A stretch of DNA of 64,000 bases. It comes from Alopecurus myosuroides. Taxonomy: Eukaryota > Streptophyta > Magnoliopsida > Poales > Poaceae. The DNA lies in assembly GCA_028641055.1 (NCBI GenBank), contig CM054063.1, positions 42,417,304-42,481,303 of the forward strand, given 5' to 3'. How positions within the stretch are numbered: the stretch's first letter is position 1; each line of letters opens with the position of its first letter. Positions 53,301 through 62,310 of this stretch are shown here, in pieces. The notes beneath the pieces are model-generated. The model was not told the origin of the DNA and made no database searches. It saw only the letters and a program-made list of their open reading frames with translations. The position numbers and the translations under genes were made by a program.

Positions 53301-55404
53301 AGGTTGGCTGATCTCGTTCAACTTGCCGCTCAAGGGCGGCGTTATCTTGCATCTCCTGGTCTTGAGCCTCCTCGGCGGTGTTAGCCGGAGGAGAAGGGGG
53401 TCTCTCCTGATGAGCAGCGGTGTCCTGTGCTGCTGACTCCGCACGGGACTGCTGCTCCAACTCGGCTCCTTGAGCATCAGTGGTCTGTGCTTGCGCGGTA
53501 GCAGCGTTGGCCTTGTTGGCCTCGTCCTCGTCGAGGTTGATAACCAGGGCAGTTGGCTCCTTAGCCTGGTCGGGCGCGAGAGCAGCATTCGCATCCAAGG
53601 GGGGTCTGTAGAGAAAGGGAAATTCAGAAATCAGAAAAGGATTGAGGGAAACAGCATAGTACGAGAGGGGAGCCAACCGAGAAGAGACTTACGCGTTGGT
53701 GGAGGGGATCTTTCGCTTCGATCTCTTCACGACCGTCTTGGTCACCTTTTTCTTCTCGGCTGCCTTCTTCTTCTTGGCGGGGGGTTCTTGGGCGCCACTG
53801 CCTGTCCGCTTGCGGGTGGCAGGAGCGGCGACAGACAGAGGATTGACGTCAAGGGCTCTATCGCCCTCGTTCTCGTCCTCATCCTCACCCTCGTTCTCTT
53901 CATCAACCTCATCTATGGATTCAAGAAAGAAAAGAAGCGGATCAGAAACAGCAAGCAATGGGTTAGTGCTTCTCGCAAACAAGCAAAGTAAGTACGCAGT
54001 TACCTTCGAAGTCATCCTCAGACCATTCGCAAAGAGACGATTCTACGCGGTGCTTCTCCATCGTGGGGGAGTGAGGGAGGTTAATCTGATCTGCGGCCTC
54101 AAAAGAGGGCACATCGTCCTCCTCTCGATCAGCATACCAGTTGCCCTCGAAGCGTTCGCAGCTCTCAATAAGCTGACGATTGAGAACCTGAAGAGCAGAG
54201 AAGTACCACAAGTTAGCCGAGTAGCAGGAAGGTATTCTACCCGGATAGGCGTGCAAACACAAAGCACACTAAGCCTAGGCAAACTCACTGAATATCCTAC
54301 TCGGAAAGGCGTGCAGGCATCAAGCATATTAAGCCTAAGAATTGTTCCCGAGTAGGTTAGCCGACAAGGCGGGCGGGCACAAAGCACACTAAGCCTAGGC
54401 GATTCTACTAAGTACTCTACTCGGTACAGAAGGCGATTGCTAGTCGCAACAAGAAGAGGAAGTTATCTACTCGGAATGCGTATACAGAAAGCAGAGTAAG
54501 GAGGACGTACCCGCCTAATCGGCTTCGTGCGGCTGTATGGGACGAACCCATACTGTCAATTGTCGCCGAGGCTCGTTGTCAGGATGGCCCTTACGTGCGC
54601 GGGAACGTCCGCGTTGTCGAGCTCGATGGTGGTCGTTCTGGTGCAGTCGCGGGGGCCTCCCATATAGCACATCAGGTGGCAGCGCTCCTGCAGAGGCAGC
54701 ACGCGGTTCTTGATCCAGCAAGCCACGGGATCATCGCTCTTGAGGCCCTGGTCGATCAGAACAGTGAGCCGATCCTCCATCTCAATCGAGTTGAGGTCGT
54801 TGGAGGGCTTCGTCTTCCAATTCTTCCCGGATGGAGCACGATTGCTCCAAGCGGGCAGATTGATTCGGTCGGTTACCTTTTCTCCTTCCGTGGCGGGGAT
54901 GTTCTTGACGTATAGGAATGTCTTCTGCCACATGCGGACGGATTCCAACCCCTTGATGCGAGGGTGATTGGTTCCCGACTGGTGTACCATCATGGCGCAG
55001 CCAGTGTCGGTTGCCAGGCCGCCGGCGCCCGCGCCATCGTTCTTCCCGGTGGTCTGCTGGCGGAGATGAAAGTACTTCAGCCAGGTATCCGTCGTGGGAT
55101 GGATACCGAGGAAGGCCTCGCACACCACGACGTGGTAGGCAAGGAAGACGACGGCGTTTGGTGGGAGGTGATGCATCTGGAGGCCGAAGTGGTCCAGGAA
55201 GCTGCGGAGGAAGTCGGAGGCCGGCAGGCCGAATCCGCGCTCGAAGTGCGACATGAAGACGACGTGCTCGCCCTCCCGCGGGGTCGGCACGATCTCGCCC
55301 TCAGACGGCCGGCACTGAACACCGGGAGGAACCCTCCGAGTGGTCACGAGCCAGGAACAGTCCGCGGCGGTGACATGCGAACCAGCCCAGCCGGCGCGAG
55401 ACAT
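50374..55404 (-). CDS. Antisense spliced gene (aORF) of element B, 8 exons, 1332 aa, intact
   Basis: Minus-strand model: 55404-54595 (810 nt), 54187-54004 (184), 53912-53693 (220), 53605-52399 (1207), 52216-52060 (157), 51978-51895 (84), 51814-51434 (381), 51329-50374 (956, TGA). Every intron is GT-AG, the total is 3999 nt, and I find no internal stop. Exon 1 has the conserved antisense-protein domain: CRPSEGEIVPTPREGE, ERGFGLPASDFLRSFLDHFG, PPNAVVFLAYHVVVCEAFLG. Exon 3 is acidic then Lys-rich (PPAKKKKAAEKKK, possible NLS). Exon 4 is Ala/Gln/Glu-rich low complexity. Exons 5-7 form a long coiled coil (IAALEREKVAAEAAD, AEKDGVIAEKTKAE). Exon 8 ends in acidic and Ser/Ala-rich repeats. The first splice is after a phase-0 codon as in the nested element, and the second junction has the same phase. 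Function unknown. Confidence 0.85.
54240..54430. repeat. Tandem ~60-bp repeat in intron 1 of element B's antisense gene
   Basis: AAGGCGTGCA(A/G)(A/G)CA...AAGCACACTAAGCCTAGGC-type units at about 54247, 54307 and 54370, separated by TACTCGG words. They lie between the exon 1 donor (54594) and exon 2 acceptor (54188). Confidence 0.7.
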
Positions 55405-55570
55405 GGTCACGAGGGGGAAAGTAGGAAAAGCTGGAAGGATTTGAGTGGGTTGGTGAGACCGCGGCGGCGCGAAAGGTTGCGCGGCGGCGGAGAGCTCGGC
55501 GGCGGAGAAGAACAGAGAGACGAAAGAGGAAAAGTGCGAAGGGAGGAGAAGAGGAAGTTACCGGTGGGGG

Positions 55571-55580
55571 TATTTATATC
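55571..55580 (-). promoter_or_regulatory. TATA box of element B's antisense gene
   Basis: Minus strand GAGGATATAAATACCCC, about 170 bp upstream of ATG 55404. It matches the minus-strand TATA boxes of the other antisense genes. Confidence 0.6.
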
Positions 55581-56088
55581 CTCTCCGCGGTTTACCGTTA
55601 CCATCGGGGAAGTGGGATCGATCGTGGCGTGTGGTGGGGTTTGTGGCCGGCTGGAAACGCACACAAGCGCAGGACGCGCGCGTAACAGCCGCAATTGATC
55701 CCACCACCAGATCGTGGCCTATTATTACGCTTGATGGGACATGACGAGCCGGTGGGCCCACTGCGTGAAAACTGGGCGCGTGGCACGTCGTGTCCTGGGC
55801 AACGAGACGACGGGGGCGTGGATGCTTGACACGTGTTCAGTTGCTGCACGAAGGGCTGGATTGTGCTCTGCGCTGCAGAGGCTCAGTTTGAGAAAACTCT
55901 CTAAGTCTTTTTACTCGGCTGCAGAGTAGAAAGCAGCTGCTATTCGGAAACTCAAGGAACTTTCCAGAGAGCTACTCGGAGGTTTTACTCGGCATCTTGA
56001 GGTTCAAGGGCTATGTTGCAAAGATTGGTTTTAAGCTGGCAGAGCCTAGTGAACGAGTTCGCAAGACTTTACCAGCTTCGGGGACTAA
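55581..56088. other. Upstream region of the antisense gene and polypurine tract of element B
   Basis: About 500 bp without a credible gene. It ends CAGCTTCGGGGACTAA (56073-56088) directly before the LTR TG, the plus-strand priming site. Confidence 0.65.
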
Positions 56089-56965
56089 TGTCGGGGGGTT
56101 ACCCCCGAGTAGGGTAAAGGCAAGTGCTAAAGGCAAGGGTCAGAGTAGAAGTTTGGTCGAGTAGCCGTCTACCCGGTAACTTGCTACCCGGTCGAGTGCT
56201 ACTCGGTCTTACGGAAAGATGACCAGAAGAAGGAATCAACCAAGTTCTGTCCACTCGAGTAGAAGAGTTGGCCCGAGTAAAATTGGCGGGAACCTACTCG
56301 GGCCAGAAAGTCAAAGGAGCCGTTCTGACACAGGATCCCGCGTATCCTGGGTCCATATTTGGCACTATTCGAACCACTGTTCATCTGGGGCCGACTGACT
56401 AACAGTGACAGTGTGGAAGCAGGCGGTCGCAGGATAAGGGGGCCCTACTCTGTGTTTGGCACAGTGATATCAGTCTGTCCCTTTGGTTTTGCCCAACGAC
56501 TTTACGAATGCATCCAAGATTAGGAACCAAAGCTGTCAGCGGGAACTCGGAAGAAGGACGATGTGCACACTATGTCGACACTTGTCCATGTTTGGACGTA
56601 TCCGGCTGGGCATCGTGTATATAAGGTGCCCCGCCGCCTCCTGCGCGAGGGATCGTAGAAGAGAACCCTAAAAACCCTAAGTTCTTGACCTAGTTCATCA
56701 CGTAGAGAGGAGAGTGGCTACTCGGTAGCGAGTTCATTTGTACTGTGGCTACTCGGAGAGACATCATAATACACAAAGAAAGGCAGGAGTAGGGGTTTTA
56801 CCTCCTCACGAGGGCCCTGAACCTGGGTAGATCGTATTGTTTGCAGTAGTTCGTTCATACCTCACGCGGCTACTCGTCGCGTGATCCCTCCCCGAATACC
56901 TCCAGCGTCCTTCGTCCCCACATCTTTAGCCATCCTATGGCATCTGCCGTGACACCACCACGACA
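56089..56965 (+). repeat. 3' LTR of element B (877 bp)
   Basis: As the 5' LTR but with ~38 extra bp after GGCTACTCGTC (near 56880). The extra block is bordered by TCGTC on both sides. Followed by the target duplication TTTTG. Confidence 0.95.
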
Positions 56966-56970
56966 TTTTG

Positions 56971-59900
56971 GAATAAAAATCACAAATGAAAACAACCAAA
57001 TTGTTCCATTTTAGTCCATGTTGTTCACTCCTTAATTTGTTGGTTTTAATCAAACCATTAATCCAATCAATTAATTCTAATTCACTTCAAATTCAAACCA
57101 AATGTATTTCAAATCAGTACCCATTTGAATCCATGGAATACACCAAACAAATGTAATCCTTAATCACATTAACTCTTAGGGGTAACCCTATTAAAAATGT
57201 TGTTTTCAATAAGGTATTTAATATTTAAATTCTTTCAAATTTGGTTTCAAATACAAACAGTATTTAAATGTCAACTTTTTGCAAACCAATCTTGAAAATT
57301 GTTTTCTAGTTACCTAAATAACTTAACCTAATTTTTCTGGAATTTTTCCTAAACAAAAACCTACCCATTTCTTCCAATTCTGTTTTCTGCAAAAAAAAAA
57401 AAGTAAAACAGAAAAATAAAAAAGAGGAAAACTACAGCGCGCGCGCGTCACCTAAGCAAACCCAGCCCACCTAAGCCTACGCGCGCGCAGCCCAGCCCAT
57501 CTTTTCCTAGCGTACCGCTTTGAGAAGCGTGCGCTTCTTCTGTCCGAGGTACGGCAGCGCATCGGGGCCGCCACGTCGCTGTACGGCGGCAGCCGACGGC
57601 CACCCCATGTTTTCCGCGCCTATAAGACCCCCACGGAACCCTAGGGCGCAACCCTAACTCCTAGGCCTCCTGTCTCCTCCTCGATCCGCCGCAATTTCCT
57701 CTCTCCTTGTCGTTTCCCTTCTCTGAAACCCTCACCGGCGGCAGCTCCTCTGAAACCCGCCATGGCGCCGCCACTTCCTAATCCCACCTAGCCACTTGCC
57801 TACTGGAACCGACTCTCCACCATCTACTCTCCCTCTTGGACACCTGCGGGAGCACGGGGAGTCACCAGATCTGCGACGCCGTCAACGAACTCGTCGCCGG
57901 CCGCGCTACACCGAACCTCTGCAACCTCTACCGCCGCGGTGAGCTCCACCGTTCTCATCCCCTCTCTGTCGCGCGTACAGGTCTGCACGCATCGCTACCA
58001 CCGCATCACCAGCACGAGCGCATGTTTCCGTTGATCGCCGCCGGCCGCTCCGTCAGGTTGCAGTCGCGGTTGCATTTGTTCGTCAGAGTTTCAGTTCACG
58101 CCTTCTAACGTTATCCTCTCTGCGCCCTGCTACCTGACAAGCAACGCTCACTCACCGTACTGGTTCAGTCTAACGCGCAGCAAGCGAGAGGTGCAGGGTT
58201 CGAGCCCCTGCCCTCGCGGGATTAAAATTCCCCACTTTTTTCGACGGAGTACTGACAGGGAGGGCCCCCTGTCAGTCACTCGTGTGTCCACGCGGGCACA
58301 GCGCGGTTTGGGTCCCCCCTGTCAGTGACTGGGTGCGTTTCCAGTGCGTATAAAATGATTTCAAACATTTCTGTAGTTCAAACCTAGGTCCAATTAAATC
58401 ACAGATTGGCCCTTGGTTTTGAAACCTAAATAACTTTTATTTTATAACTCTAAAAAATGAAAATAAAATATCCACACTGGTCTAAATTTAATTCTCTATC
58501 TTTTGGTATCATTTGTTCACTGTTTTGAAATCCCAAAATGCAATTTAAATTTGAATTCAAATGTTTCAATTGCAAATTGCTAAAATCAATAACTAATTCA
58601 TTATTAATCCAAATAATGCAAATAAAATATGTTTTCCATACCATTTTTCATAACCTATCCAAATATAATTTTTGTTTCCTATTTTGAATAATTAAATTGC
58701 CTAAACAATTTAAACCTTGTTTAATTCAATTAAAATTGCTAAAATCATAACTTGCTCAAATTTAATTATTTCTAAACATGTAAAATATGTTTTCAAACCA
58801 GAAAAACATAACCCTTTCAAATATGAACTTGGTTTAATATTTTGAACAACTAAAATTCAATTAACATCCACACTTGAATTATTTCCAATTAAAATGCTTA
58901 ATCTTGTTTACTTAATAATTAAAGCATCCTATTTACTTTTGCAATAATTGAAACATGTAATCCAACTAAAATTTGATGTTCTTTTCAAATATCAACTTGG
59001 TCTTCTGTTTTGAACAATTTAACTTGATGAAAACAACCAATTGTTGTGCAACATCATTAAGTAACCAAAATTTCCAAACTTAATAAATAAATTCTTAACT
59101 TGTTAACTATCATTCCAATTGCATCTAACTTTGTTACATTATTGTTTTCATCATGCATGCATCATGCTAATTCACTTACACATGATGTTTAGTTGTAGAA
59201 CAATTAATCCAACCATCAGGCATGGGCTTCCATATGCAATTCAATTGCATATGGGTCCATTTAAATTGTGTTATCTTGTCAACTAGTTTACTCTGATGCA
59301 TCTATTAACATGACATGCATCATCCCATGTTTGTGCACCTATGCCATGTATTGATTGCCCGTCTTCCTTCGTTGTTGTTTTTTGCTTCTTCTCGATTAGA
59401 CGACGACATTGAGACGGACGATCTTTACGGTACTTCTTCACATGATTTCAGCTCAGTACCGGGCTACTGAGTTTGCAGGCAAGTTATCACTCACATGAAC
59501 CATCGAGTTCCCTTCCACACTTGTTTCAGATACTATCCTTTGTCTACTTTTGCTAGCCCTATGTATCGTTGCTTGTTCTCCGAACCCATCACATGATACC
59601 CTGAAACCTGATATTGCCTCACCTCCATACCTAAAACCCCTTGCTTGTTGCCTTAGTCCTACTAGCATGCTTAGAGTTGCTTTTGCTCGAGTCTGTTGCC
59701 GGTTACTCCTTTTACCTTACTACTGTTCTTCGGGCTCGGGTTTAACTCAATCAACCTGTTAATGCTATGCTTAATAATAAACTTGATGATAAGGCACCGG
59801 CAGGAGGCCCATGGGTGGTTTTGAGGCCTGCTAGTGTCGCCCCCCTAATTAGGAAAAGAGTCTTGTCTACTGATCCATGATGAGCGCACTACCCGCATGT

Positions 59901-61261
59901 GGGAAGCGAGTATGGGCGCCCCCCTCAACTTGACCCGATTCGCATCTCGTCCAAATCGCCGTACTAGTACGGGCTTTCCATTTGCTGCATGCATGATCTT
60001 GCGAGCCCTTGGCGCCCGCGTGGAACTTTCGTAGTCGGAATTTAGGGCGGCGTGGTCTTCCAGTGCTATGAAGGTCCCCACTTCTTCGGGGGGTGGATTA
60101 GCCGCGCACGCACAACACGCGGTGCTTTGGGCTTGATGCGAAGAAGGGTTGGTTGTGTTGAGTACCTCGCTTGGTGGGGTGATTTCCCATCTGGCAGGTA
60201 ATTCATACGTGTACGGCTAAATTGGTGCATCCCTGCAGGGTAAATCTTCTCGAGAAGCCGTGTTTTCCGCGGTTATGGTTAACTTGGTGAAAGTACTGGC
60301 TAACAAGTTCTCAGGACAACTTTAACTTAACTAATGTGATTCACCCATCTAATACTAATCTTGACTAGTAATAGGTTTATTTACACAATAACTTGATTCA
60401 TCTTTAATCCAACTGTGTGAGTTATCCTCGGATTGCTTCTTCGGATAAGGGGCGAGATCCAGGATGGGTTTGTTTGAAGTTATCTTTCAGTTGGTTACCA
60501 CACTCGATCTTATCTTCTATCTGTTAGCCGGAACTTGTAGTTATCTCTGTAGTTGGTTATAGCAGCCCGCTGCATCTTTTATATCACCCCTTCCTTCTGT
60601 TGATCCCAAGCATCTGTGCTTGTGTTGAAGGGTAATCTCTTTGGTGAAGTGTGAGTCTTGCTTGCCAGTACTTAAATGTACTGACCCCGTTGGGGCTGTG
60701 GTTTACGCAGACTACGACTACGACTACGATGATCACCAGGATGGCTACTTCGTGGAGTTCGACGAGACTGCAGACGAGTAGATAGCGGACCCGGGCAGGA
60801 TCCGAAGACTACGTGGATGGGCTTCGTCTTCTTTATTTTCCCCGGCTTCTTAAGCCTTTTGGATTTGTCTGTACTCAGACACCGTTGTTTGCTTCCGCTG
60901 ATGTAATGAATGCTATGTTGGGACAAGTGTCCTCTGAATGAGTGTATTTGCTATTCTCTGCCTTAGTGAAGTCTATTTGCAATATTATTTCATTCTTTTG
61001 TGTCTTAGAGACATTCTGTGGTATCATTTTTTTCCAACCTGTTGACGTACAGTGCGTGCTTGATATGAAGTACGTCGACAGTAGTACTCGGGATTTCTAG
61101 CGGATAGTTTACATCGACGATGGAATAGCAGGGCTTGTGTTGTCGCGCATAAGCGCAGGCCTACCAGGAAGCTGGGACGTGGGAGCAGGTATGCCCCATA
61201 ATCCAAGCACCTGCTATCCAGTTCGGCCAGATGAGTATCCTCTAGAAATCAGGGTGCGACA
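56971..61261 (+). repeat. 5' LTR of the Tekay-like element, main part after element B
   Basis: Continues the LTR begun at 41760-41956 and matches 62516-64000 to the window end. It has an AT-rich part, a GC-rich promoter part with CGCCTATAAGACCC (TATA 57621-57628) and GGAACCCTAGGGCGCAACCC, a tRNA-like segment at 58155-58225, a long AT-rich stretch (58370-59340), and a 3' part with an acidic mini-frame (60711-60782). It has about 31 bp (near 57510-57540, between CCATCTT and CTTCTGTCC) that the 3' LTR lacks. It ends AGGGTGCGACA. Confidence 0.8.
57621..57628 (+). promoter_or_regulatory. TATA box of the Tekay-like 5' LTR
   Basis: TATAAGAC in a GC-rich context, repeated at 63126-63133 in the 3' LTR. 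Downstream sequence resembles a transcribed leader. Now cut off from upstream LTR sequence by element B. Confidence 0.5.
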
Positions 61262-61263
61262 AA

Positions 61264-61275
61264 TGGTATGAGAGC
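61264..61275 (+). other. Primer binding site of the Tekay-like element
   Basis: TGGTATGAGAGC, one base different from the canonical initiator-Met site TGGTATCAGAGC, two bases after the LTR end. Confidence 0.7.
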
Positions 61276-62310
61276 CTGTCTGCCTGTAGGATCCCTTTTT
61301 ACTGGTCGCAGTTGAGTCTAGAAACTATTTTGTAGCTATATAGGAAAAATGAAACGTGAGAGTAGGAATTCTGTTCTTTTTCTTCTTTTCCCCACCCTCC
61401 CTCCCTTTTTCTGGTAAGGAAGTGCAACGTTGAATTTTTAACCCTTAGGATTTCACGTGTTTTGGGTTCTCCGTAGTACCTCAGGTCTTGTTATCGTTTT
61501 CCCGGTGTTGCTTCAATATCATGTTCTTCGAAAAATTTCCTTTCGTCCGTTGAAATCTTGTTGTTGTTTTCTACTTCATTTCTTCTACCGGCGTCAAATC
61601 AACTTCCCAAATATCAAATCTATCTGTCCAGAGAGGTTCTTGTTGTTGTTGTTGTTGTTTTCATTCCTCAAGCACCACATTCCAAATAGTCTATTCTCCA
61701 TATGGATCAAGTTCTGTTTTAATCAAGTTTTCCCCGTTCATCTACTAAACTCTATTCCAGCTAAAGTGTTGTTTCATACCGGAGCAACACATTATTTTGT
61801 GTCAAAACATCTTTGCCACAACAAAACAACCTAGTTGTGGTTCCACTAAGCAATCAAATCACCGTTCACTCTCCGGCATCTCAAATGTTGACTTCCAACA
61901 TAAGTAAGGACAATCCAATTCTAATGGGAGGCCACATATTCCTCGTTTCTCTCATGCTTGGCAATTCTGACATTGATGTCATTCTTGGTGTTGCATTGAT
62001 GTCAATAACTCTGTTCCACCATTCTAGCCAGATAATCTATTCTCCAAATGAATCAACTTCTATTCAGCTATACACCCTCCATACAAAACCTATACCTCTA
62101 CTAATATTGTTCCGGTGGTTTCCAAATTCCCTGATATCTTTCCAGAAGAGTTGCCAGGAATTCCTATTGTTTTGAACTTCCATATAAACTATCCAATGTG
62201 CACGATATGTTTCACGTGTCACAACTCAAGAGGATCTTCCCAAGAAGTATCCGGACCTTTTCTTTTCTCAGTAGGAATCTCGGGGCGCGATTCCTTCAAG
62301 GGGGGGCGTT
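61276..62310 (+). pseudogene. Gutted gag-pol of the Tekay-like element (protease, RT start, integrase tail)
   Basis: About 460 bp of T-rich non-coding DNA with a (TTG)n run near 61640, then broken frames: AKVLFHTGATHYFVSKHL (protease core, with His where the catalytic Asp of DTGA should be), GNSDIDVILG, then KFPDIFPEELPGIP (start of the RT region). After a deletion, VHDMFHVSQLKRIFPRS follows, the chromovirus integrase C-terminal pattern. gag, RT, RNase H, integrase core and any chromodomain are gone. A purine tract CAAGGGGGGG precedes the 3' LTR at 62311. It cannot encode any enzyme. Confidence 0.75.

Larger units (their letters stand above)
41957..56965 (+). mobile_element. Element B: full-length Tat-lineage Ty3/gypsy element (15.0 kb)
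   Basis: LTRs at 41957-42798 and 56089-56965, TGTCGGGGGG...CACGACA, flanked by exact TTTTG duplications (41952-41956 and 56966-56970). Order: LTR, primer site, gag, protease, RT, RNase H, a second archaeal-type RNase H, integrase, non-coding DNA, antisense gene, CTTCGGGGACTAA tract, LTR. Dual RNase H and an antisense gene place it in the Tat clade. I count about 12 substitutions between the LTRs plus indels of 1, 4 and ~38 bp. That suggests roughly half a million years at 1.3e-8 per site per year. gag-pol is broken, the antisense gene is not. Confidence 0.95.

Noticed and set aside
57836..58108. A 90-codon ORF (also at 63341) as a conserved gene
   Set aside because: It occurs in both LTR copies because LTRs are duplicates; it lies in the transcribed leader, and there is no independent evidence of coding.
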